Assembly (NCBI GenBank): GCA_031261245.1
Contig: JAISKU010000001.1
Coordinates: 1 to 15,152, forward strand
Direction: 5' to 3'
Length of the DNA: 15,152 nucleotides
From: Oscillospiraceae bacterium
GTDB lineage: Bacteria; Bacillota; Clostridia; Oscillospirales; Oscillospiraceae
Shown here piece after piece: positions 6,599-12,681 of this stretch. The notes under the pieces were generated by a model. It did no database searches. It saw only the letters and a program-made list of their open reading frames with translations, and was not told where the DNA came from. Within the stretch, counting starts at the first letter, position 1. Each line of letters opens with the position of its first letter. Made by a program: the position numbers and the translations under genes.

Positions 6599-7795
6599 TT
6601 AGCCCAGCGCCTCAATCAGCTCCGGAACCACCTTGTACAGGTCGCCCACGAGGCCGAAGTCCGCGACGTCGAATATCGGCGCGCCGTCGTTCTTGTTTAT
6701 CGCGACGATGTAGCCCGAGTTCTGCATCCCCGCGAGGTGCTGAATCGCGCCGGAGATGCCGCACGCGAAGTATATCGTCGGCTTGACCGTCGTGCCGGTC
6801 TGCCCGACCTGGTGCGAATGGTCGATCCAACCCGCGTCCACGGCCGCGCGCGAGGAGCCCACGACGCCGCCGAGCTTATCCGCGAGCTGCTTGAGCAGCG
6901 CGAACCCCTCCTCCGGGGTGTGGTCGCCGGACTGGAGTCCGCGGCCGCCGGAGACGATGACCTTCGCGTCGGTGAGGGAGACGACCTCCGTGAGTCCCTT
7001 GACGATTTCGAGAACCTTTGTGCGGATATCGCCGTCCTTGAACTCGACGGTGAGGTCAATAAGCTCGCCCTTTGCTCCGGCTTTCTTTACGGGCTTTTCC
7101 ATGACGCCGGGGCGCACCGTCGCCATCTGCGGGCGGTGATTCGGAATCAGAATCGTGGCCATGAGGTTGCCGCCGAACGCGGGACGCGTCTGCTGAAGCT
7201 GCTTGTTCTCCGGGTCGATCTCAAGCTTCGTGCAGTCCGCCGTGAGGCCTGTGCCGCACTGAACCGCGAGGCAGGGGCCGAGGTCGCGCCCGACGTGCGT
7301 CGCGCCGAGGAGGACGACTTCGGGTTTGTACTTCAAAATCGCCTCGTAAATCGCCTTGTTGTACGCGTCGGTGTTGTAGCTCTTCAGCTCCGGCGCGTTC
7401 GCGTAGTACACCTTGTCCGCGCCGTACTCAAAAATCTCGCTCACGAGGTTATCGACCTTGTCGCCGCAGAGAACCGCCGCGAGCTTGCAGCCTATCTCCT
7501 TCGCGAGGCGTCCGCCCTCGCCGAGAAGCTCGACGGAGACCTTCGCGAGCTCGCCGTCGCGCTGCTCCATGAACACCCATACGTCGTGGTACAGGGTGAT
7601 GTCAACCTCGCCCTTCTTGTCCACCTGCACGTTCTCAATCGCGCCGAACGGGCACACGTCTACGCACGCGCCGCAGTTTGTGCACTTCGGGCCGATGTTC
7701 GCGATCTTCTCGATCATGGTGATCGCGTCAAACGGACATTCCTTTACGCATTTTGTGCAGCCCTTGCACTTGTCATTGATTATTTTTACAGCCAT
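6599..7795 (-). CDS. etfA: Electron transfer flavoprotein alpha subunit with N-terminal 2[4Fe-4S] ferredoxin domain
   Basis: A 398-residue protein, longer than plain EtfA (about 320-340) because of a ferredoxin domain at residues 1-55. That domain has two complete cluster motifs: C10, C13, C16, C20-P and C38, C41, C44, C48-P. The ETF alpha N-domain follows (about 70-265), then the FAD-binding domain (about 270-390) with SGGRGLQSGD (282-291), GSSRAAVDAGW (313-323), VGQTGTTVKP (330-339), ACGISGAIQHLAGM and NKNDGAPIFDVADFGLVGD. EtfA proteins with such a domain are known from bifurcating complexes such as the caffeyl-CoA reductase (CarE) and lactate dehydrogenase/ETF of Acetobacterium, where the clusters pass electrons towards ferredoxin. 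It is the last gene of an acd-etfB-etfA operon, 15 bases after etfB, with a GGAGG site before its ATG. It is cytosolic. The family is certain; bifurcation is inferred from architecture. Confidence 0.96.
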   Translation of the reverse strand: MAVKIINDKCKGCTKCVKECPFDAITMIEKIANIGPKCTNCGACVDVCPFGAIENVQVDKKGEVDITLYHDVWVFMEQRDGELAKVSVELLGEGGRLAKEIGCKLAAVLCGDKVDNLVSEIFEYGADKVYYANAPELKSYNTDAYNKAIYEAILKYKPEVVLLGATHVGRDLGPCLAVQCGTGLTADCTKLEIDPENKQLQQTRPAFGGNLMATILIPNHRPQMATVRPGVMEKPVKKAGAKGELIDLTVEFKDGDIRTKVLEIVKGLTEVVSLTDAKVIVSGGRGLQSGDHTPEEGFALLKQLADKLGGVVGSSRAAVDAGWIDHSHQVGQTGTTVKPTIYFACGISGAIQHLAGMQNSGYIVAINKNDGAPIFDVADFGLVGDLYKVVPELIEALG

Positions 7796-7810
7796 TATTC
7801 CGTTCCTCCG

Positions 7811-8599
7811 TTATATAACGTGTAGCTCTTGCAGCTTGCCCACAAGAGAGACCGCCATCTCTGTGTTCGTTCCCGTGAGTATCTCGCCCTTGCCCTTGGG
7901 GGCGGGCGCGAAGCTGCGGAGAATCTGCGTCGGGGACGCCTTCAGGCCGCAGTCCTCTGCCTTGAGGTTCACGTTGTTCTCGTCCCAGATATTGACCTCC
8001 GCCTTGTACGCGTCCTCAATCGAGGATACGCTCATGTAGCGCGGCGTGTTCAGCTCCTTGACGGCGGTGAGCAGGCAGGGCGTCTTGACCTCAATGACCT
8101 CGTAGCCGTCCTCAAGCTGGCGCTCTACAATTATGGAGCCGTCCTTTATCTCGCGGATCTTTTGCACATACGTCACGGACGGAATACCGAGCCGCTGGGC
8201 CGTCTGCGGGCCGACCTGCGCCGTGTCGCCGTCGATGGCCTGCCGCCCGGCGAAGATTATGTCGTAGGCGCCGATGGTGCGGATGCCCGCGGCGATAGTC
8301 GTGCTCGTCGCGCAGGTGTCGGCGCCGCCGAACGTGCGCGAGGAGAGCAGATACGCCTCGTCCGCGCCCATGGCGAGACATTCGCGCAGCATATATGTAG
8401 CCTGCGGGGGGCCCATTGACAGGACGGCGACCGACACGTCGGCGCTTTTGTCCTTGAGCTCAAGCGCGGCCTCGAGCGCGTTCGCGTCGTCGGGGTTCAG
8501 TATCGACGGCACGCCGTCGCGAATAAGCGTTCCCTTGACGGGGTCGATCTTGACCTCGTTCGTATCCGGAACCTGCTTTGCACAGACAATAATTTTCAT
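7811..8599 (-). CDS. etfB: Electron transfer flavoprotein beta subunit
   Basis: A 262-residue protein of normal EtfB length. It starts MKIIVCAKQVPDT and has NPDDANALEAALELKD (35-50), a nucleotide-binding loop AGRQAIDGDTAQVGP (117-131), and the conserved beta-subunit signature around 171-190 (KTPCLLTAVKELNTPRY). In bifurcating ETFs the beta subunit carries the second FAD, which takes electrons from NADH, and the DGDTAQVGP loop resembles those proteins rather than AMP-binding canonical ETFs (from memory of the family, not tested here). It pairs with the downstream etfA to form the ETF heterodimer. It begins 12 bases after the acyl-CoA dehydrogenase stop, with GGAG upstream of its ATG, so it is in one transcript. 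Confidence 0.96.
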   Translation of the reverse strand: MKIIVCAKQVPDTNEVKIDPVKGTLIRDGVPSILNPDDANALEAALELKDKSADVSVAVLSMGPPQATYMLRECLAMGADEAYLLSSRTFGGADTCATSTTIAAGIRTIGAYDIIFAGRQAIDGDTAQVGPQTAQRLGIPSVTYVQKIREIKDGSIIVERQLEDGYEVIEVKTPCLLTAVKELNTPRYMSVSSIEDAYKAEVNIWDENNVNLKAEDCGLKASPTQILRSFAPAPKGKGEILTGTNTEMAVSLVGKLQELHVI

Positions 8600-8611
8600 C
8601 GTTACTCCTCC

Positions 8612-9757
8612 TTATTTCTTGAGCAGGTTGCCCGAGATGACCATCTGCTGAACCTGCGACGTGCCCTCGAAGATTGTAAACACGCGGCAGTCGCGATAAA
8701 TGCGCTCAACCTTGTATTCCTTTATGAAGCCGTAGCCGCCGTGGATCTGCACGGCCTTCGCGGCTATCTCGTTGCATATCTCCGACGCGTAGTATTTCGC
8801 CATCGACGCCGCGGTGCCGGACTCGGGCGAATTTATCTCCTTGAGCTGCGCCGCGCGGTACACGAGCTCCTTCGCGGCCTGAAGCTTCGTCGCCATATCG
8901 GCGATCATGAAGCTTATCGCCTGAAAATCAGCGATGCGCTTTCCGAACTGCTTGCGCTCCTTCGCGTACTTTATCGCCTCGTCGAGCGCGCCCTGCGCGA
9001 CGCCTATCGACATCGCCGCGACGCCTATGCGCCCGATATCGAGCGTCTTCATTGCGTTCGAGAAGCCCTTGCCCTCCTCGCCGAGCATGTCGGACTCGTG
9101 GACGCGCACGTCCTCAAGAATGATATCCGACGTCGGACAGCCGATTATGCCCATCTTGTGCTCCGACTTGCCGCAGGACACGCCCGCGAGCTTCATATCG
9201 ACGATGAACGCCGAAATCCCGCGTGAGCCCTTTTGCGTCTTGTCGGTTTTCGCGTAGACTATCGACCAGTCCGCCACGGGGGCGGTGGTGATAAACGTCT
9301 TGCGGCCGTTGAGAACCCAGTATTCGCCGTCCTTGACGGCCGTCGTCACCGTGCCGCCGGCGTCGGAGCCCGCGCCCGGCTCTGTCAGCGCAAAGGCCAT
9401 GATGCCCTCGCCCGTAGCCACGGGACGCAGATACTTGTTAAGCTGTTCCTCTGTTCCGGCGAGCATGAGAGGGCCGCCGCCGAGGGAGTTGGGGGCTGAA
9501 ACCCAAATATCGGTTACGGCGGAAACTCGGCCGAGCTCCTCCATTATGATCACATACGAGAGATAATCCGAACCCTGTCCGCCGTACTGCTTTGGCGTTT
9601 TTACGCCGAAAAAGCCGGCCTTTCCCATTTTTGCGAGCAACTCGGTGGGATAGTTGCCTGTCTCCTCGATCTCATCCAGAATATCCTTCGTAAGCTCCGT
9701 CTCCGCGAAATCGCGTGCGAGCTTCCGAATGAGATCATGTTTTTCCGTAAATATCAT
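8612..9757 (-). CDS. Acyl-CoA dehydrogenase / enoyl-CoA reductase, short-chain type
   Basis: A 381-residue flavoprotein of normal length for the family. The N-terminal helical domain is about 1-115, the middle beta domain includes the FAD/substrate motif LTEPGAGSD (124-132), and the C-terminal helical domain includes RKQFGKRIADFQA (268-280) and QIHGGYGFIKEY (337-348). The catalytic base is E364 in IFEGTSQVQQ, the position used by medium- and short-chain acyl-CoA and butyryl-CoA dehydrogenases. With EtfAB next door it most likely works in reverse, reducing an enoyl-CoA with electrons from ETF. Butyryl-CoA dehydrogenase (bcd), acryloyl-CoA reductase or caffeyl-CoA reductase (carC) are all possible. 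The gene order acd-etfB-etfA equals carC-carD-carE, but no crt, hbd, thl or CoA-transferase gene is adjacent to name the substrate. First gene of the operon; the start ATG has an AGGAGG site (9770-9765) upstream. Confidence 0.93.
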   Translation of the reverse strand: MIFTEKHDLIRKLARDFAETELTKDILDEIEETGNYPTELLAKMGKAGFFGVKTPKQYGGQGSDYLSYVIIMEELGRVSAVTDIWVSAPNSLGGGPLMLAGTEEQLNKYLRPVATGEGIMAFALTEPGAGSDAGGTVTTAVKDGEYWVLNGRKTFITTAPVADWSIVYAKTDKTQKGSRGISAFIVDMKLAGVSCGKSEHKMGIIGCPTSDIILEDVRVHESDMLGEEGKGFSNAMKTLDIGRIGVAAMSIGVAQGALDEAIKYAKERKQFGKRIADFQAISFMIADMATKLQAAKELVYRAAQLKEINSPESGTAASMAKYYASEICNEIAAKAVQIHGGYGFIKEYKVERIYRDCRVFTIFEGTSQVQQMVISGNLLKK

Positions 9758-9823
9758 TGCTCATCCTCCTGAAATAAACTATTGTGGGCGCGTCAAATAG
9801 ACACACTTCACGACTATATATCC

Positions 9824-9829
9824 ATTATA
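9824..9829 (-). promoter_or_regulatory. Possible -10 element for the acd-etfBA operon
   Basis: On the minus strand a TATAAT lies at 9829-9824, in an AT-rich stretch between the divergent genes, about 67 bases before the acyl-CoA dehydrogenase ATG. The sequence 17 bases upstream (ATATAA) is a poor -35, which would fit a promoter needing an activator such as the divergent LuxR-type protein. No clear Rex-type operator was seen. Weak call. Confidence 0.35.
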
Positions 9830-9873
9830 AAAGGTTTGAATAAAAATTATATTAGTTTGTTTAATACTTTTTC

Positions 9874-9902
9874 TTGAAATTGTTCATGTTTTATGCTAAA
9901 TT
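9874..9902 (+). promoter_or_regulatory. Predicted promoter of the LuxR-type regulator
   Basis: TTGAAA (9874-9879), a 17-base spacer ending in TGC, then TAAATT (9897-9902), giving an extended -10. Transcription would start near 9909, which places the message start after the in-frame TTG at 9874 and rules that codon out as the start. The Shine-Dalgarno AGGGGG (9931-9936) follows. Confidence 0.65.
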
Positions 9903-9945
9903 AGTTACGAGGCAATACCTAATTTTGCGTAGGGGGCGGATTGAC

Positions 9946-10725
9946 GTGAGTTCCACGCTTTTTGACTATGAATGGCAGTTCCTGTTACAGATGATTTCGC
10001 GCATCAATTATTCGGAGACGTATGTAGAAACGTGCAATACAATTCTTCAGCAGATGAAGACGCTGATTCCTTTTCAGACGGGAATCGTCTTTCAGGCGAA
10101 CCGTGAAAACGGCGACGTCGCGCTCATGAACCCCATCACGACGGAGCATGTGAACGACGAGCAGGATCACGATTTCTTCATCGAGGGCAACTATCCGCAC
10201 TGGAACGAGTTTATCATGGCGCCGTACAGCAGCGTCTTTCGCCAGTCGGACATCATCCCGCCCGCGAAGTGGGAGCGCACGCGCGTGTACCGCGAGGTGT
10301 GGCTGCCCAAGGACAACTACTGGGGGCTGTTCGTGTCCCTCGTGTACAAGGACTGCCCGCTGGCCGTGATCGGGCTTCTGCGGGGTCGCCGTGACGACGA
10401 CTTTTCGGCGCGCGACATATATATAATGAATACGCTCAAGGACCCGCTGGAGCGGAAATTCTACAGCCTGTTTGAGACGAAGCTCCGCCGCAGCGGGAAC
10501 GCGCTGTATAATGAGCGAATTCTGAAGGCCGCCACGCAGTACAACCTCACGAAGCGCGAGACGGAGATTGTCACCCTCACATGCAGCGGCAAATCGTCGG
10601 AGGACATGTGCCGCCAGCTCTTCATCACCCACGCGACGCTCTCAAAGCATCTGTCGAACATCTACGCAAAGACAAAAGTGCGCAACAGGACGCAGCTGTT
10701 CGGGCTGTTCTCAAAAAATTATTAG
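9946..10725 (+). CDS. LuxR-family transcriptional regulator with GAF-like sensor half
   Basis: A 259-residue regulator read from GTG 9946; the frame stays open back to a TTG at 9874, but that codon lies in the promoter. The GTG has AGGGGG 9 bases upstream. Residues about 202-259 form a LuxR/NarL helix-turn-helix: LTKRETEIVTLTCSGKSS, MCRQLFITHATLSKHLSNIY and KTKVRNRTQLFGLF, with the usual spacing. The N-terminal about 180 residues have a GAF-like pattern (helix, IPFQTGIVFQ strand, PLAVIGLLRGRRDDDFSARDIYIMNTL) but no receiver aspartate motif and no cysteine cluster, so it probably senses a ligand rather than a phosphate signal. It is divergent from acd-etfB-etfA, from which an operon-specific regulator is inferred, and lies just upstream of the rubrerythrin gene, with a separate promoter between. 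Confidence 0.85.
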   Translation: MSSTLFDYEWQFLLQMISRINYSETYVETCNTILQQMKTLIPFQTGIVFQANRENGDVALMNPITTEHVNDEQDHDFFIEGNYPHWNEFIMAPYSSVFRQSDIIPPAKWERTRVYREVWLPKDNYWGLFVSLVYKDCPLAVIGLLRGRRDDDFSARDIYIMNTLKDPLERKFYSLFETKLRRSGNALYNERILKAATQYNLTKRETEIVTLTCSGKSSEDMCRQLFITHATLSKHLSNIYAKTKVRNRTQLFGLFSKNY

Positions 10726-10727
10726 GC

Positions 10728-10756
10728 TTGCGGACGTGCTGATCTTGTGCTATAAT
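10728..10756 (+). promoter_or_regulatory. Predicted promoter of the rubrerythrin-FNT unit
   Basis: TTGCGG (10728-10733), a 17-base spacer ending in TGC, then a perfect TATAAT (10751-10756), so an extended -10. It begins 2 bases after the stop of the LuxR-type gene. Transcription would start near 10763, and AAAGGAATG precedes the rubrerythrin ATG. No PerR-like or other operator was recognised. Confidence 0.75.
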
Positions 10757-10797
10757 CACCCAAGCGCGATATGACAATATGAAAGGAATGTTAAAAA

Positions 10798-11343
10798 ATG
10801 GGTAAAGACATTAAAGGCAGCAAAACAGAGGCCAATCTCGCGGCGGCGTTCTCCGGCGAATCACAGGCGCGCGTGAAATACGGCTATTATGCCTCTCAGG
10901 CGAGAAAAGACGGCTATGAGCAAATCGCCGACCTCTTTCAGCTGACGAGCGATAATGAGAAGGAGCACGCGAAGCTGTGGTTCAAGCTCCTGCACGGCGG
11001 CGCCGTTCCCGACACGCTCACCAACCTCGGCGACGCGGCCGACGGCGAAAACTATGAGTGGACGGACATGTACGCGGGCTTTGCGAAAACCGCGCGCGAG
11101 GAGGGTTTTGAGGAGATCGCCGCAAAGTTTGAGCAGGTCGCGGCGATAGAGAAGGAGCATGAGGAGCGCTATCGCAAGCTGATAACGAACATCAAAGAGG
11201 GCATCGTGTTCTCGCGCAACGGCGACACCGTGTGGATCTGCCAGAATTGCGGACACATCATCATCGGTAAGGACGTGCCGGAGCTCTGCCCCGTGTGCTC
11301 GCACCCGCAGTCGTATTTCCAAATCCGCGCGACGAATTATTAA
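10798..11343 (+). CDS. rbr: Rubrerythrin
   Basis: A 181-residue cytosolic di-iron protein, typical of the family in length. The four-helix ferritin-like domain (about 1-140) shows the metal ligands E21 (SGESQARVKY), ExxH at E54-H57 (NEKEHAKLW), a Glu pair in AREEGFEEIA, and a second ExxH in AIEKEHEERY. The C-terminal rubredoxin domain has C148-x2-C151 and C164-x2-C167 (ICQNCG, CPVC). Rubrerythrin reduces hydrogen peroxide to water with electrons from reduced rubredoxin or NAD(P)H-linked carriers and is a standard oxygen-defence enzyme in strict anaerobes. It has its own promoter and is followed 22 bases later by a formate/nitrite-type channel, with no terminator between, so the two are probably cotranscribed. 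Confidence 0.97.
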   Translation: MGKDIKGSKTEANLAAAFSGESQARVKYGYYASQARKDGYEQIADLFQLTSDNEKEHAKLWFKLLHGGAVPDTLTNLGDAADGENYEWTDMYAGFAKTAREEGFEEIAAKFEQVAAIEKEHEERYRKLITNIKEGIVFSRNGDTVWICQNCGHIIIGKDVPELCPVCSHPQSYFQIRATNY

Positions 11344-11365
11344 AAACAACTCGGAGGAATAAGGG

Positions 11366-12208
11366 ATGAATTCTCCTAAGGAAGTGGCGCAAAATTACAT
11401 AGCAATCGGCGTGGGAAAGACAAAGCTCTCTGTCGGGCGTATGCTTGCGCTCTCGCTGCTCGCCGGGATGTTCATTGCTCTCGCGGGCGTCGGGTCAACA
11501 ATCGCGTCGGTCACCGTCGCCTCGCCCTCGCTCGCAAAGCTCATCAGCGCGGCCGTGTTCCCCGTGGGGCTCGCGATGGTGCTCGTCGCGGGAAGTGAGC
11601 TTTTCACGGGAAACAGCCTGCTGATAATCCCGGTGTTGGAGCGTCAGGCAAAGGTGACCGGCATGATAAAAAACTGGGTTTTCGTCTACATAGGAAACCT
11701 CGTCGGCGGCGTGCTCGTGGCCGCGCTCTCCGTGTACAGCGGCACGTTCGACCTGTTCTCAAACGCGGCCGCGGTGTCCGTAATCAGAACGGCCGTCGCA
11801 AAGGTTTCACTCAGCTTCGGGGACGCGCTGCTGCGCGGAATACTCTGTAATTTCCTCGTGTGCATCGCGGTCTGGATTTCGTTCGCGGCAAAGGACGTCG
11901 TGGGCAAGATCGCTGGTCTGTATCTGCCGATTATGCTGTTTGTGCTGTCGGGCTACGAACACAGCGTCGCGAACATGTACTACATCTCGGCGGGGCTTTT
12001 CGCGGCGAAGAACACCACCTACGCCGCCGCCGCGTCGGACGCGGGCGTGAACCTCTCAAAGCTCAACTGGGGCTCGATGTTCACGAAAAACCTGTTGCCC
12101 GTCACGATAGGCAACATCATCGGCGGCCTCGTGCTCGTCGGCGTGCTCTACTGGTTCGTCTACCTTAGCGGGGGCAAGAAGAAAGAACCCGCGAAAAAGA
12201 AGAAATAA
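11366..12208 (+). CDS. Formate/nitrite transporter (FNT) family channel
   Basis: A 280-residue membrane protein with six predicted membrane spans, the FNT length and fold (pentameric channels for formate, nitrite, hydrosulfide or other small monovalent anions). Family motifs visible are AGSELFTGN (FNT signature), GILCNFLVCIAVWISF, the conserved lysine K181 (VVGKIAG) and the pore histidine H199 in GYEHSVANMYYI, and NLLPVTIGNIIGG in the last span. The C-terminus is a basic tail (GGKKKEPAKKKK) on the cytosolic side. The ATG has GGAGG (11353-11357) 8 bases upstream. FocA, NirC and HSC types cannot be told apart here. The pairing with rubrerythrin may hint at nitrite or sulfide stress rather than formate export, but that is only inference, since no pyruvate formate-lyase or nitrite reductase gene is nearby. 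Confidence 0.93.
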   Translation: MNSPKEVAQNYIAIGVGKTKLSVGRMLALSLLAGMFIALAGVGSTIASVTVASPSLAKLISAAVFPVGLAMVLVAGSELFTGNSLLIIPVLERQAKVTGMIKNWVFVYIGNLVGGVLVAALSVYSGTFDLFSNAAAVSVIRTAVAKVSLSFGDALLRGILCNFLVCIAVWISFAAKDVVGKIAGLYLPIMLFVLSGYEHSVANMYYISAGLFAAKNTTYAAAASDAGVNLSKLNWGSMFTKNLLPVTIGNIIGGLVLVGVLYWFVYLSGGKKKEPAKKKK

Positions 12209-12216
12209 CAGGCAGA

Positions 12217-12251
12217 CCCCGAAGCGGCAGGAAAATCCGCTTCGGGGTTTT
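12217..12251 (+). terminator. Terminator after the FNT gene
   Basis: Perfect 11-bp arms, CCCCGAAGCGG (12217-12227) and CCGCTTCGGGG (12237-12247), enclose a 9-base loop. They are followed by TTTT, then GCG. The stem is strong but the T run is short, so read-through into the small gene at 12270 is possible. Confidence 0.75.
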
Positions 12252-12269
12252 GCGTAAAGGGAGGCGTTT

Positions 12270-12626
12270 ATGGACAATTACGTCTGGCTCATCATCTTTT
12301 TGCCGCTGTTTCTCGTGCTCTGGGAGGAATACATACGCGGTCAGCGGGAAAAGCAGAAGAAAATCCTGCATTTCATAAAACAAAAACGATTGGGAGGAAG
12401 AATCATCATGAGTGAGTCCATCAGTAAATTTATCGGTAAGGATTGCATCATCACCACGATGAACGCCACGATTACAGGCGTGCTCGAATCTGTGGACGGA
12501 AACTGGCTGAACATTCGCCGCGCGTCAAAGGGCAGCGAGGCGGAAATCGTCAACGTGGACTATGTTAGCCAAATCCGGGAGTATCCCAGAAACAAAAACG
12601 GCAAGAAGAAGCTGATAGCCGGCTGA
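12270..12626 (+). CDS. Small protein: membrane-anchor segment joined to a compact beta domain
   Basis: A 118-residue open frame. Residues about 4-18 form one hydrophobic segment (YVWLIIFLPLFLVLW), followed by a strongly charged stretch (REKQKKILHFIKQKRLGG), as in a single-pass anchor. Residues 47-118 form a small Sm-like/SH3-like beta domain (KFIGKDCIITTMNATITGVLESVDGN, then WLNIRRA, EIVNVDYVSQIREYPRNKNGKKK). I associate this with a short, uncharacterised clostridial protein family (possibly DUF6897), from memory only. The ATG at 12270 has GGGAGG 5 bases upstream. An internal in-frame ATG at 12408 has its own GGGAGGA, so the frame may yield a fused and a free form, or be two genes that have lost the stop between them. 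It lies behind the FNT terminator and ends 18 bases before a bidirectional terminator. Confidence 0.65.
   Translation: MDNYVWLIIFLPLFLVLWEEYIRGQREKQKKILHFIKQKRLGGRIIMSESISKFIGKDCIITTMNATITGVLESVDGNWLNIRRASKGSEAEIVNVDYVSQIREYPRNKNGKKKLIAG
12408..12626 (+). CDS. Alternative internal product: 72-residue beta-domain protein
   Basis: This is the C-terminal part of the 12270 frame, read from its own ATG. GGGAGGA (12392-12398) lies 9 bases upstream, a better site than expected by chance inside a coding region. The predicted protein (MSESISKFIGKDC to KKKLIAG) corresponds to a complete small domain, and the preceding residues (QKQKKILHFIKQKRLGG-like) look like the end of a separate anchor peptide. 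Which start dominates cannot be decided from the sequence. Confidence 0.5.
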   Translation: MSESISKFIGKDCIITTMNATITGVLESVDGNWLNIRRASKGSEAEIVNVDYVSQIREYPRNKNGKKKLIAG

Positions 12627-12640
12627 TTATACGACTACAC

Positions 12641-12681
12641 AAAACAGCTGCCGCGCCGATTCGGCGCGGCAGCTGATTTTT
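12641..12681. terminator. Bidirectional terminator between convergent genes
   Basis: Perfect 14-bp GC-rich arms, CAGCTGCCGCGCCG (12645-12658) and CGGCGCGGCAGCTG (12662-12675), enclose a 3-base loop (ATT). A T5 run (12677-12681) follows on the plus strand and A4 (12641-12644) precedes, so it also works for the minus-strand PBP gene, whose stop codon (12682-12680) touches it. Confidence 0.9.

Noticed and set aside
6530..7825. 431-codon plus-strand open frame opposite etfA
   Set aside because: It is antisense to a certain gene, has an Arg/Leu/Val/Asp-heavy composition typical of GC-rich shadow frames, and shows no domain. It also starts inside the SLH-gene end and spans a strong terminator.
9758..9873. 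Rex-type (redox) operator before the acd-etf operon
   Set aside because: No TTGTTAA/TTAACAA inverted pair was found; TTGTTTAATAC is the nearest and has no matching half.
9985..10632. 215-codon minus-strand frame opposite the LuxR-type gene
   Set aside because: The plus-strand LuxR helix-turn-helix is unmistakable; the opposite frame is a compositional shadow.
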